A stretch of 64,000 bases of DNA from Sapria himalayana (GCA_029783825.1 JAREIK010000696.1:46686-110685), one strand, 5' to 3'. Positions 13,217 through 27,600 are shown, numbered from the stretch's first letter. Translations and numbers: made by a program. The notes: generated by a model from the sequence alone, not told the origin.

Positions 13217-13980
13217 CCTTTTGAGTTTTAATAATGAATAGTCTTTCACCTACATGAAGAACTCTATCTTTATTAATAACTTATGAGTCATGAGAAATTT
13301 ATATTGTGTTGATTTTTGATTTGCTTATTTTATAGGTAAGGATAGTGGGAGTTTAAGTGGGCTAGTCAGTGAGTTTATAATTCTGTTCTTTTTGTTTGCT
13401 CAAGGTTCCTTTTTTTAGTAGATTCCAATATAATAATTGGCTATTAATATTTTTTTTTTGTATTTACTACACTATTATTTACCAATATAAGAATATATTG
13501 TAATGGAAAAAGTATTCATAGCTATATCAGGAAAAACATGGCAAACAAATAGAAAATATAATTAATACTACTTCAAGATGGTTGTCTAGAGATAAAACCA
13601 ATAGTTTGAGCAAAGAGAAATACATCCTATAATATTTTTTTTAGCAAATTAGAAGTATAATTCTAATAATATCAAAATATAACTTATATGCTTGTCATTT
13701 TAACAGTAAAATAGTATTCCTTTTGAGTTTTGATAATGAATAGTCTTTCACCTACATGAAGAACTCTATCTTTATTAATAACTTATGGGTTGTGAGAAAT
13801 TTGTATTGTTTTGATTTTTGATTTGATTACTTTATAGGTAAGGATGGTGGGTGTTTGTGGCCTAGTCAGTGAGTTTATAATTGTCTTACTCTATTTTCTC
13901 TTTGCTCAAACTATTGGTGTTATCTCTAGACAACAATATTGAAGTAGTATTGATTATATTTTCTATTTGTTTACTTATAT
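13217..13980 (+). repeat. Local tandem duplication of a foldback-arm segment
   Basis: About 180 bases beginning AGTATTCCTTTTGAGTTTTG at about 13209-13395 are repeated at about 13707-13885 with few differences (shared: CTACATGAAGAACTCTATC and TTATTAATAACTTATG). After it, 13886-13980 again matches foldback-arm sequence (AAACTATTGGTGTT, then GAAGTAGTATTGATTATATT). The foldback block ends here, against the palindrome. Confidence 0.75.
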
Positions 13981-13984
13981 GAAA

Positions 13985-14020
13985 TGATTTCTAAGATTCA
14001 ATGTTGAATCTTAGAAATCA
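13985..14020. repeat. Perfect 17-bp palindrome at the foldback/satellite junction
   Basis: Left arm TGATTTCTAAGATTCAA (13985-14001), two-base spacer TG, right arm TTGAATCTTAGAAATCA (14004-14020). The arms match at all 17 positions. It lies exactly between the last foldback-derived base and the first satellite-derived base. Confidence 0.97.
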
Positions 14021-14166
14021 ATATATTAGATTTAGGTGTTACATTGATGCTGATTTCATATAACGAAGATCAATGTGTTTTGTATGAGGGGAAGAGAGGC
14101 TCGCATAAAATAATCATTCAGAAACACTTGGAGCATGTGTGTATTACTTCAACATATATGAGTAAG

Positions 14167-17100
14167 ACAAGAACATATATCTCTTCACAAACGTGGAATA
14201 TTTTTCTCTTGTAGAGATATAATTTTTATGTCTGAGAAATACACTTCTCTTGCTGAATGGACGCAAAACAAAACAAATATAATTCAAGATAGTCAATTCA
14301 CTTATAAATTTTTATAGATTTTACAATGAGATTCATATGTGTTTTTTAAATATATTAAGGCTTAAATCATTATAGTAGTCAAATTGGTTATGTTATAGCA
14401 AATGTCATGATTAGTGGGGTTCCACCTTTAGATTTAATTCTTAATTTATCGACAATTTTATCTCCTAGTTTTAAATTTGATTTTACATGTTTTTGTATGA
14501 GAGCAAAATCATATATTCCTTCTCTTGTAATTTCGTCTATTATTTAATTTATATTTTGATTTCTGATAGCAAATATGTTGGTGCCAAGCTATGATGGGAT
14601 GTAGGTTTTAGTTTACCTTTGAAGCTAAATCTTTTAAGATTTTTGGCGGAAGTTGTAGCTCAAAAATTGAGAAAATAGAGTTAGAAGGTATGTAGATGGG
14701 CCTATTCTTGATAAGTTTTGGTGACGCTGGTTTATGATACCATAAGGGAAAGAATGATTTATTTAATAAATAAGGTTAATAGGGTTTGGTTAATATAGAG
14801 ATATTAAATAAAGTGAGGTGTAACACATGCCTTTCAAAATCTAACCATAAGAATTAATGATTAGTATCCTCGTTCAAATGGGCTGGATTTTTCAAGCTTG
14901 GATAAGGCAGATGCTACCAACTTCAAAAATCTTATCATGTATATATGTAATTACATATGTACATATAAATAAATAGTAGTATACAATTAATTAATTAATT
15001 AATTATATATATATATATATATATATTCACACAGAATAGTTTGTATGCTTATATACATGTATATATTTTAGTTTATACATACATTTATTTATATGCTATT
15101 CTATATATACATATATTCACATTGTTGTCATGTATCTTATAATATTTTTTTGTGATTAATTAATTTTTATTGAAAACGTAGATCTTTTTGAGGGACTTTT
15201 GTTTTTTTATATGGTATAGAAAATTAGCTTTTGAAATAAAACTATGAGATTTACCTTTTAATTTTATCACTACTCCAGTGTATTCGAGTGTTACACAAAT
15301 ACTGATTTCAAATATCGAAGATTGAAGTGTTTTGTATGATAGGGAGAGAGTCTAACATTCAAAAATTATTTAGCAAAAACTTGATGATGCAAATATGTAT
15401 TCTTTCAACACACACGAGGAAGACAAGAACATGTATCTACTCACTAGCTTAGAATATTGTGCTCTTTCAGAAATACATTTGTTTGTATATGATAAATACA
15501 CTTCAGTTTCTTAATAGATGCAAAACAAAAAAAAATGTTGTTTGAGATGGTCAATTTACTCTCAAATTTCACAAATTTTTTGATGAGATTTGCATATATT
15601 TTTTAATTATTTTAATACTTAAATCATTATAATAGTCGACTTTGTTATGTTATAGTAGCAAATGTGATTGTTCGTAGGGTTTCCCTTTCATTTTTATTTT
15701 TTAATTGAACAATAGTTTAAGTCTCCTAGTTTTAGGTTTGGTCCTACGAGTTTTTTTATGGTAGGAATGATGTCTATTCCTTCTCTTGTACTTTCTTCTA
15801 TTATTTAATATATGTTTTGATTTCTGATAGAAAATGTGATGGTGCCAATCTAGGATTAGATTTAGGAGATAGATTTCCATAGAAGCTAAATCTTTTAAGA
15901 TTATGGTGGAAGCCATAGCTCAAGAATTTAGAGGGTGCATCTAGGAGGTATGCAGTGTGGTCTATCCTTGTTAAATGTAATTTGTATACAAGAACATCTA
16001 TCTCTTCGCAAACTTGGAATATTTTTCCCTTGTAGAGATATAATTTTTATATCTAAGAAATACACTTCGCTTTTTGAATGGATGCAAAATAAAACAAATG
16101 TAATTCAAGATTAGTCAATTCACTTATAAATTTTTATATATTTTACTATGAGATTCATATATGTATTTTAAATATATTAATGATTAAATCATTATAGTAG
16201 TCGACTTGGTTATGTTATAGCAAATATCATGATTAGTGGGGTTCCACTTTCAGATTTAATTCTTAATTTATCAGCAATTTTATCTCCTAGTTTTAAATTT
16301 GATTTTACCAGTTTTTGTATGATCGAAAAATCATATATTACTTCTCTTGTTCTTTCGTCTATTATTTAATATATATTTTGATTTCTGATAGCAAATATGT
16401 TGGTGCCAAGCTATGATGGGATGTATGAGTTAGTTTAACTTCGAAGATAAATCTTTTAAGATTTTGGTGGAAGTCGTAGCTCAAAAATTGAGAGAACACA
16501 TTTAGAAGATATGTAGATGGGCCTATTCTTGATAAGTTTTGGTGAGGCTGGTTTATGATACCATATGGGAAAGAATGATTTATTTAATAATTAAGGTTAA
16601 TAGGGTTTGGTTAATAGACAGAAATTAAATAAAGTGAGGTGTAACAGATACCTTTCAAAATCTAACCATAAGAATTGATGATTAGTATCCTCGTTCAAAT
16701 GGGCTGGATTTTTCATGCTTTGATAAGGTAGATGCTGTCAACTTCAAAAATGTTATCATGTATATATGTAATTACATATGTACATATAAATAAATAGTAG
16801 TATACAATTAATTAATTAATTATATATATATATATATATATTTACACAGAATAGTTCATATGCTTATATACATGTATATATTTTAGTTTATACGTACATT
16901 TATTTATATGCTATTCTAAATATACATATATTCACATTGTTGTCATGTATCTTATAATATTTTTTTGTGATTAATTAATTTTTATTGAAAACGTAGATCT
17001 TTTTTAGGACATTTGTTTTTTTACATGGTATAGAAAATTAGCTTTTGAAATAAAACTATGAGATTTACCTTTTAATTTTATCACTACTCCAGTGTATTCG

Positions 17101-17793
17101 AGTGTTACACAAATACTGATTTCAAATATCAAAGATCGAAGTGTTTTGTATGATTTAGAGAGAGTCTCACATTCAATAATTATTTAGTAAAATCTTGATA
17201 ATGCAAATATGTATTCTTTCAACACACACGAGGAAGACAAGAACATGTATCTACTCACTAGCTTAGAATATTGTGCTCTTTCAGAAATACATTTGTTTGT
17301 ATATGATAAATACACTTCAGTTTCTTAATAGATGCAAAACAAAAAAAAATGTTGTTTGAGATGGTCAATTTACTCTCAAATTTCACAAATTTTTTGATGA
17401 GATTTGCATATATTTTTTAATTATTTTAATACTTAAATCATTATAATAGTCGACTTTGTTATGTTATAGTAGCAAATGTGATTGTTCGTAGGGTTTCCCT
17501 TTCATTTTTATTTTTTAATTGAACAATAGTTTAAGTCTCCTAGTTTTAGGTTTGGTCCTACGAGTTTTTTTATGGTAGGAAGGATGTCTATTCCTTCTCT
17601 TTTACTTTCTTCTATCATTTAATATATGTTTTGATTTCTGATAGAAAATGTGATGGTGCCAATCTAGGATTAGATTTAGGAGATAGATTTCCATAGAATC
17701 TAAATCTTTTAAGATTATGGTGGAAGCCATAGCTCAAGAATTTAGAGGGTGCATCTAGGAGGTATGCAGTGTGGTCTATCCTTGTTAGATATT
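14167..17793 (+). repeat. Recent 1.8-kb segmental tandem duplication inside the array
   Basis: About 14167-15971 recurs at about 15989-17793 with far fewer differences than ordinary neighbouring units show. Long stretches, for example 14819-14990 against 16641-16812 and 15230-15960 against 17030-17790, are nearly identical, including an ATTAATTAATTA(TA)n slot. The block spans about one and a half satellite units, which explains the 561-base landmark interval at 15510-16071. Confidence 0.88.
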
Positions 17794-18590
17794 GTTGAGG
17801 CTAGTTTATGATTCCATTAGGGAAAAGATGATTTATTGAAAAATTAAGATTGATGGGATTTGGTTAATAGAGAGAACTAAAATAATGTAAGGGGTGATAT
17901 TACCTTTACAATCTTATCATATTGATTGGTGATTAGTGTAGTAGTTTAAAGAGGCTAGATTTTACAAGCTTGGATAGGTTAGAAGCTACCTTCTTTAAGA
18001 ATCTTACAATGTATATATGTACACACACACACACATAGTAGTTTATATTTATTTAAACTTGCATGTATTTTAGCTTATACATATATTTATTTATTAGCTG
18101 TTGTATATATATACATATGTGCATATTGTTATCGTGTATCTTATAATATTTTTTTGTGATTTATAAATTTTATGAACATTTTGTTTATCAACATGTTATA
18201 GAACTTAAGCTTTTAAAATAAAACTATGGGATTTACATTCTAATTTTGTCACTACATAATTGTATTTGGATATCATGATAATAATTTTAAAAAGAAAAGA
18301 TTGAGGTATTTTGTATGAGGAGAAGAGATGCTCGTATTGAATAATAATTTGTCAAAAATTTAACGATAAAGATTTGTATTCGTTCAATATATGTGAGGAA
18401 TACAAATATATATATTTACTCAAAAGCTTTGAATATTTTTCTTCTATATAAAGATATTTTTTATGAATAATAAATACCCTTTGCTTGCTGAATGGATGCA
18501 AAACAAAAGAAATGTTATCTGAGATGGTCAATTTACTTATTAATTTTTTAAAATTCTATGATGAAGTTTACATAAATTTTTTAATATATT

Positions 18591-19168
18591 TGTTGGGCAA
18601 TTCTGCTTTCACGATTGTGATTCAGATAAAAAGAACAATAGAAAAAACATCAACAAACAATATATATGCAATCCACAATCACAATCCAACCACAGCTAAA
18701 TCAAAAAATGAAAACAAAACCACAACAGAAAGGCATGAAATAACGTGGTTATCTAGTCATTCAACACGACTAGCTACATCCACCCGAAAATATTTATGCA
18801 TTATAGATTAAACCAAATTAGAAGTCTTGCAATATGTGCAGCGTAGAAACAATCGCGATAAATTAAGTAGAGAGGGTGTGTGTGAGAGAGAAGATGAACA
18901 GTTCCAGAATACTAAAATAATAACATGAAAAATAAAATATAAAATATTTTATATTAAAACTTTCTCGGTTCAATTAATCGAAGCGAGACGGATCATCGGA
19001 CAGGTCTGGTTCTGCTCCAAAAATTTATTCGATTAGCGAGATATCTGTTATTGTGCTACTATTGCATTCCTAGCCTCTTAATATTTCATTTCATGTACTT
19101 ACATTGAAATATTGTAACACAAATATTTGGTTATACAAATATATTATCAAAATTAACTATATACAATA
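18591..19168. mobile_element. Solo-LTR-like insertion 1 in the satellite
   Basis: This non-satellite insert starts TGTTGGGCAATT and ends near TATACAATA. It is clearly related to the insert at 28386-28874: shared segments include AGTCATTCAACACGACTAGC against AGTCGTTCAGCACGACTAAC, CTACATCCACC, and TTTCTCGGT followed by a TGCATTCC / CCTCT / AATATTT region. Ends of the form TG...CA (here decayed to TA) with no internal coding sequence fit a solo LTR. Flanks are ATATT and ATATA, only a weak 5-bp duplication. The satellite unit also lost several hundred bases on the right side, so a deletion accompanied or followed insertion. The 108-codon ORF crossing its left edge is chance. Confidence 0.6.
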
Positions 19169-21556
19169 ATATATATATTTATTTTTAGATTGTTGTCGAT
19201 ATTTACATACATGCACATTATTGTTGAGTATCTTTTAATTATTTTTTTTGTGATTTATAAATATTTATGCAAAAGTAGATCCATTTTCAAAGATTTTATT
19301 TATCGATATGTTAAAAAACTTTAGTTTTTTAAATTAAACCATGATATTTACTTTTTGATTTTGGCACTACAGAAGTATAGTCGGTGTTATACAAATATTG
19401 ATTTTGAATAGCAAAGATCGAGGTGTTTTGTACAAGATGAAGAGAATCATACATTTAATAATCATTCAGCAAAAACATGACAATGTAGTTGTGCATACAT
19501 TCAACATATGTGAGAAAGACAAGAACATATATATCCTCATAATCTTAGAATGTTTTCATTTTATAAAAAAGGAATTTTTTGTGTGTGAGAAATATAATTC
19601 ACTTGCTGAATGGATGCAAAATAAAAGAAATATTGTCTTTGATGATTGATTTAGTCATCAATTTTTATATATTATACGATAAGCTTTACATATTTTAATG
19701 CTTAAATTCTTATAGTAGTCATCTTGGTCATGTTATAGAAAATATGATGGTTAGTGGGGTTCTCTTCAGTTTTAATTCTTAATTGAGCGGCGGTTTAGAT
19801 CTTCTAGTATTATATTTGATTAGATAAGTTTTTCTATAGTAGCAAAGATATCTCTTCCTTCTTTTGTACTTTCTTCTATTGTTTAATATATGTTTTGATT
19901 TTTGATAGAAAATGTGATTGAGCCAAGCTATCATGGGATGTAGAGTTAGATTGTCTTAGAAACAAAATATTTTAAAATTTTTGTGTAAGTTGTAGCTCAA
20001 AAATTGAGAGGGTGCATCTAAGAGATATGCAAAAGGTTCTATTCTTGATAAGTTTTTGTGATGCTAGTTTATGATATCATAATATAAAATATTATTTATT
20101 GAATTAAGGTTAATGGGATTTCGTTAATAGACAAAATAAAATAAAGTGATGGATGATATGTAACTTTCAGAATCATATAATTGGAATTGGTGATTAGTGT
20201 TCTAGTCTAATATGGTTCGATTCTTTAAGCTTGGATGTCATATGAAGTTGCCAATTTTAAGAATCTTATCATGTATACATATAAATGTATAGTAGTATAC
20301 ATATAATTACATATATAATATATATATATATATGAGTTTAAATGCATATACACAGGCACATATTTTATTTCATACATACATTTATTTATAGTCTATTGTG
20401 TATATATACACAAATATGCACAACATTGGCAACTATCTTATATTATTTTTTTTGTGATTTATTAAGTTTTATTACAAAAGTAGATCAATTTATCAACCTT
20501 TTGTTTGTCAACATGTTATAGAACTTTATATTTTTAAATGAAACCTTGAAATTTACCTTCTGATTTTGTTACAACATAAGTGTATTCAGGTTTTAACACA
20601 AATACTGATTTGAATTTGCGAAGATTGAGGTATTTTGTTTGAGGGGAACAACATCTTGCATTCAATAATCATTAGGTAAAAACTTGATGATGCAAATGTA
20701 TATTATTTCAACAAATATAAGGAAGATAATAACATATTTCTCCTCATAAGCTTGGAATATTTTGCTACTACAAAAAGATATTTTTTCCGTGTATGTAAAA
20801 TACACTTCGCTTGCTTAATGGATTCAAAACAAAATAAATATTGTCTGATATGGTCAATTTACTCAATAATTTTTATAGATTTTACGATGAACTTCACTTG
20901 TTTTTTTAAAAGATTTTAATGCTTAAATCCTTATAGTATTCAACGTAGTTATGTTATAGCAAATGTGATGATTTTTGGGGTTCCTCTTTCAGTTTTAATT
21001 ATTAATTGAACTTAAGTTTTTATCTCTAAGTCTTGGATTTGATTTTATAAGTTTTTGTATGGTAGGAAAGATATTTCTTCCTTCACTTGTACTTTCTTCT
21101 ATCATTTAATATATATATATATATTTATCTCATAGAAAATATGATGGTGCCAAGCTATGATTGGATGTTGAAGCTATATTGTGGTAGAAACTAAATCTTT
21201 TATGATTTTAGTAGAAGCTATAGCTCAAAAATTGAGAGGGTGCTTCTTTGAGGTTTGAAGAGATGTCTATTCTTGATATGTTTTGGTAAGGCTAGTTTAT
21301 GATACCCTAAGGGAAAATATAATTTATTGAAAAATTAAGGTTATTTATGTTTTGTTAGTAGAAAACAAAATTAATGTGAGAGGTGATCTTTGCTTTTCTG
21401 AATCTTGCCATTGAAATTGTTGATTAGTGTACTAGTCCAATATGTCTGGATTTTTAAAGTTTTGATAGGGTAAAACTATCAACTTCAAGAATATTATCAT
21501 GTATATATGTAATTACATATATACATATAAATATATATTAGTATACATGTAATTTA

Positions 21557-21558
<2 letters not shown>

Positions 21559-21590
<32 letters not shown>
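21559..21590 (+). repeat. (AC)16 microsatellite in a satellite slot
   Basis: A pure AC run in the microsatellite slot of this satellite unit, followed after about 30 bases by a long TA-rich tract (21626-21681). Other units carry TA, AC, GT or mixed tracts in the same place. Confidence 0.95.
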
Positions 21591-21592
<2 letters not shown>

Positions 21593-21626
21593 TAGTTTAT
21601 ATGCATGTACATACAATAGACTATTA

Positions 21627-21678
<52 letters not shown>

Positions 21679-24600
21679 TATATGCACATTGTTGTCAAGT
21701 TTCTTATAATTTTTTTTTGTAATCATTAATTTTTATTCTAAAAGTATATCTATTTAAGAACCTTTTATTTATCTACATGTTACATAACTTTACCTTTTGA
21801 ATTGAAATTAAGGGATTTACCTTCTTATTTTGTCATTACCTAAGTGTATTTGAGTTTAACACAAATATTGATTTCAAAAATCTAAGATCAGAGTGATTTG
21901 TATGATTGGTAGAGAGTCTCGCATTCAATAATTATTCGGCAAAAGCTTGATGATGCAAATGTGTATTCCTTAAATATGTGTGATGAAGACAAGAACATAT
22001 ATCTCCTCACAAGCTTGGAATGTTTTTCTCTTAAAAAAACACATTTATTTTTACATTAGAAATACACTTCAATTTTTTTATGGATGCAAAACAAAAGAAA
22101 TATTATCCGAGATGGTCGATTTACTCTCAATTTTTATAGATTTTATGATGAGATTCGCATATTTTTTTTAAAATATTTTAATACTTAAATCCTTATAGTA
22201 GTCAACTTGGTTATGTTATAGTAGCAAATGTGATTGTTAGTAGGGTTCCTCAATTTGTTTTAGTTTTTAATTGAATAATAGCATGTATTACCTAGCTTTA
22301 GAATTGGGTTTACATGTTTTTTTATGGTAGGAAGGACTACACTTCCTTCTCTTATACTTTCTTCTATTATTTAAGATATGTTTTGATCTCTGATAGCATC
22401 ATAGCAAGTGCCAAACTATGATGAGATGTATGAAATAGATTGCCTTAGAAGCTAAATCATTTAAGAATTTGGTTGAAGCTTTATCTCAAGAATTGAGAAG
22501 GTGCATCTAGGAGGTATGCAGAGAGGTATATTCTTATTAAGTATTGGTGAGACTAGTTTATGATATCATAAGGGAAAATATGATTTATAGAAAAATTAAG
22601 GTCAATGGGGTTTGTTTAATAATGAGAACTAAAATATAGTGAGAGATGTCATTGCCTTTCAAAATCTTACCATTAGGATTATTGATTTGTATCCTAGTCT
22701 AAAGCGACTAGATTTTCAAGTATGGATGGGTTAGAAGCTGCTATCTTTAAGAATCTTGCTATGTATATATTTAAATACACACAACCTCACACACACACAT
22801 GAATAGTAGTATCCATGTAATTGCATATATATATATATATAGTAAATTTATATACATATACACATGCATATATTTTAGTTCATACCTACATTTATTAATA
22901 GACTATTATATATATATATACATATATGCACATTGTTGTAGAGTATCTTAAAATATTTTTTTGTGATTTTTTAATTTTTATTCCAAAAATAGATTCATTT
23001 ATAAACATTTTATTTGTCAACATGTTATAGAACTTAACCTTTCAAAATAAAGCTATGACATTTATCTTTTAATTTTATCACTACACAAGTTTATTTGGGT
23101 ATTATCCAAATATTGATTTCAAATAGCAAAGATTATGATATTTTATTTGATTGGAAGTAAGGCTCGTATTCAATAATAATTTGGCAAAAACTTGATGATC
23201 AAGATTTGTTTTCCTTCAACTTATGTGAGGAAGACACTAATTTGAGCAGTAGTTTTTTTCTCAGTGTTTTGGATTTGATTTTATTAGTTTTTGTATGGTA
23301 GCAAGGATATTTCTTCCTTCTCTTGTATATTATTCTATTTTCTAATATATGTTATGATTTCTCATAGCAAATGTGCCAAGCTATGATGAGAAATAGAAGA
23401 TAGGTTGCTATAGAAGCTAAACTTTTAGGTTTTGGTAGTAGCCATAGCTCAAAAATTGACAGGGTGCATCTAGGAAATATGAAGAGATGTATATTCTTGA
23501 TAAATTTTAATGAAGCTGGTTTATGATAACCTTGGGGAAAATAAATTTTATTGAAAAATAAATGTTAATGGGGTTTAATTAATAGAGAGAACTAAAATAA
23601 AGTGATGGGTGACATGTGCGTTTAAGAATGTTACCATGAGGATCGATGGTTCGTATCCTAGTCCAATAGGGCTGAATTTTTCATGCTTAGATGAGGTAAT
23701 GTTACCAACTTCAAGAAAATTAACATGTATATTTGTAATTACAAATATACATATAAATATATAGTAGTATGCTTGTAATTAAATACACACACACACACAA
23801 TAGTTTATATGCATATACACATGAAGATATTTTAGTTCATACATAGATTCATTTATAACCTATTATATATATTTATATATACATATATGCACATTTTTAT
23901 CAAGTATCTTATAATATTTTTCCTGATTAATTAAATTTTATTGCAAAAGTAGATCTATTTAAGAATATTTTGTTTATCTACATGTTACAGAACTTAAACA
24001 AATAAAATATTTTGAAATGAAACCATAGGATTTACCTTGTGATTTTCATTAAACAAGTATATTTGGGTTTTGGGCAAATATTAATTTCAAATAGTGAAGA
24101 TCAAGGTGTTTTGTACTAGGGGAAGAATGACTTGCATTCAATAATCATTCGCAAAAAACTTGATGATGAAGATGTGTGTTCCTCCTACATAGGTGAGGAA
24201 GACGTGAACATATATCGACTCACAAACTTGGAAGGTTTTTCGCTTATAGAAAGATATTTTTTGTGTATTAGAATACATTCGGCTTGTTGAATGGATGTAA
24301 AACAAATAAAATATTGTCTTAGATAGTCGATTTACTCATCATTTATTATTGATTTTATGATATGCTTCACATATTTTTTTAAAAAATATTTTAATGATTA
24401 AATCATTATAGAAGTCAACTTTGTTATATTGTGGCAAATGTGATGGTTAAAGGGGTTCCTCTTTCAATTTTAATTCTTAATTGAGCAGTTGTTTGCATCT
24501 CTTAGTTTTAGATTTGTTTTTACATGTTTTTGCATGGTAGCAAGGTCGAATCTCCCGTCTCTTCTACTTTTTTCTATTTTTTAATCTATATTTTGATTTA

Positions 24601-27600
24601 TGATACCAACTGTGTTGGTGTCATGATATGATGAGATGATAGAGTTTGATTACCTTAGAAGCTAGATCTTTTAAAATTTTGGTAAAAGTTGTAGCTCAAA
24701 AATGGAGAGGGTGCATTTAGGAGGTACAAAACGAGGTCTATTCTTAATAAGTTTTTGTCAGAAAAGTTTATTTATTGAAACATTAAGGTTAATAGGGTTT
24801 CATTAATAGAGAAAAGTAAAATAAATTAAGGGATTACACGTGCCTTTCAAAAACATACCATGAATATTAGTGATTAGTGTCGTTGTCCATTGGGACTTGA
24901 TTTTTCAAAGATAGATATGGTAGAAGCTGCCAACTTCAAAAATCTTACCATGTATATATATAATTACATTTATATATATAAATGTATAGTTGCACACATG
25001 TAATTATATAAATACACACACACACACACCTATTAGTTTATATGCATATATTATAGTTCATATATACATTCATCTATAGACTATTACACACACACAGACA
25101 CAGACACACATATGTACATTGTTGTGGATTATCATATAATATTTTTTCATGATTCATTAATTTTTATTGCAAAAGTAGATCAATTTATGAACCTTTTGTT
25201 TGTCAACGTGTTACATAACTTTAGCTTTTGAAATAAAATCATGAGATTTACCTTCTAATTTTGTCACTACATAAGTGTCTTAAGGTGGTACACAAATATT
25301 GAGTTCAAATAGTAAAGATTGAGCTATTTTTTATGAGGGGAAGAGAGTCTCACATTCAATAATCATTCAGCAAAAAAATGATGATGCAAATGTGTATTAT
25401 AAATCAAAATATACGAGGAAAAAAAATAGATATCTCCTCACAAGCTCGGAATGTTTTTCTCAATCAAAAAGATAGTTTTTGTGTTTAATAAATACACTTC
25501 ACTTGCTGAATGGCTTCAAAACAAAATAAATATTATTTGAGATGATCAATATACTAATCAATTTTTACAAATTTTATGAAAATCTTCGCATATATTTTTT
25601 AATATTTAATACTTAATCTTTGTAGTAGTCAAGTTGGTTATGTTATAACAAATTTGATGAATAGTGGGGTTCCTATTTCAGTTATAATTCTTAATTGAGT
25701 TGTGGTTTTTATCTCTAAGTTTTGGATTTGATATTACAAGTTTTTGAATGGTAGCAATGACATCTCTTCCTTTTCATGTACATTCTTTTATTATTTAATA
25801 CATATTTTAATTGTTGATAGCTAATATGATGGTGCCAATCTATTAAGAGATGTAGTAGATAGATTCTCTTAGAAGCTATATTTTTTAAGATTTTGGTAGA
25901 ACCAATATATTTTAAAGGTATGCATGGATATCTATTCTTGATAAGTTTTGGTGAGGCTAGTATATGATACCCTAAGAGAAAAGTTGATTTATTGATAAAT
26001 TAAGGTTAATTAGGTTTAGTTAATAGAGAGAACTAAAATAAATGGTGTATTATGTAATTTATAATTTTACCAAGGGAATTGGTGATTCATGTCCTAGTCT
26101 AATAGGGATGAATTTTTCAAAATTTGATGGGGTAGAAACTACCAATTTAAAAATCTTACCATGTATATATGTAATTATATTTATACATATAAATGTATAG
26201 TAGTTTATATGCATATACACATGCATATATTTTTGATCATACATTTATTTATTAACTATTGTATGTATATACTTATATGAACAATGTTGGCGAGTATTTT
26301 ATAATAATTTTTTGTTATTCATTATTTTTTATTGTAAAAGTAGATCTATGTATGAACCTTTTATTTGTTAACATGTTTTAAAATTTTAGCATTTCGAATG
26401 AAATTATAGGATTTACCTTTGGATTTTCATTACATAAGTATATTTGGGTATTACCCAAATATTGATTTTAAATAGCAAAGATCGAAGTGGTTTGTAATAG
26501 GGGAATAAAGACTTGGATTCAACAATCATTCTGAAAAACCATGATGATGTAGATGTGTATTCCTTTAACATATGTAAGAAAGATAATAACATATACATCC
26601 TCACAAACTTGGTAGGTTTTTCAGCTACAGAAAAATATTTTTATGTGTGTTAGAAATACATTTTGGTTGTTGAATGGATGCAAAGAAAAAAAATGTTGTC
26701 CGAGATAGTCGACTACTCATTAATTTTTATAGATTATATATGTGCTTGGCATATATTTTTTTTAAAAATATTTTAATGCTTTAATCCTTATTGTAGTCAA
26801 CTTGGTTATATTATAACAAATATGATGGTTAGTGGGGTTTCTCATGAGTTTTAATTCTTAATTGAGCAACAATTAGTATCTCGTAGTTTTAGATTTGATT
26901 TAATAAATTTTTGTATAGTAGCATGGACGTATCTTCCTTATCTTGTACTTTCTTCTATTATTTAAATAATATTTGGAATTTTGACTACAAATGTGATGGT
27001 GCAAAGTTATAATAAGATGTAGAAGTTATATTACCTTAGAAGATAAATCTTTTAAGATTTTGGTGAATGTTATAGCTCAAAAATTGAGAAGATGCATCTT
27101 GTGGAGGTATGTAAAGGGGTCTATCCTTCATAAGTTTGTAAGTTCAGTTATTATACCTTAAGAGAAAAGATGATTTTTTGAAAATATAAGGTAAATAGGA
27201 TTTGGTTAATAGAGAGAATTAAAATAAATTGAGTGACGTAGCTTTAAAATCTTACAATGGAGATTGGTGATTAGTGTGATAGTCCAATGTAACTGAATTT
27301 TTCAAGCTTGGATGAGGTTGAAGTTGTCAACTTCAAGAATCTTACCATGTGTGTGTGTGTGTAATTACATGTATATATGTAATTAGATAGATAGATATAT
27401 ATATATATATATATATAGTAGTCTATATAGATATACACATGCATCTATTCTAGTTCATACATATTTATATAGACTATTGTATATAAATATGTATATGTGC
27501 ATTATTGTCAAGCAGCTTATAATAATTTTTTGTCATTCATTATTTTTTATTGTAAAAGTAGATTCATTTATAAACTTTTTGTTTGTCAACATGTTATAGA

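Larger units (their letters stand above)
9805..13680 (+). repeat. Direct repeat block, copy B
   Basis: Same-orientation counterpart of 3480-6260. It carries an extra segment at about 10915-11405, which contains the AG microsatellite, absent from copy A; I saw no clear terminal repeats on that segment. After about 12781 it runs through the same foldback-arm sequence as 5360-6260. No credible gene was found: short ORFs inside (for example 12749-13021) are open by chance. Confidence 0.78.

Noticed and set aside
15880..15960. A short frame in the satellite unit (KILVEAVAQKLRGC-like in several copies) considered as a LINE RT remnant
   Set aside because: The resemblance to the RT pattern K-(I/V)-x-A-x-x-L-x-x-RL is limited to about a dozen residues, and no other RT motif is found around it.
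18485..18811. 108-codon ORF in the satellite
   Set aside because: It crosses the boundary between satellite and solo-LTR insert and is not open in the other satellite units.
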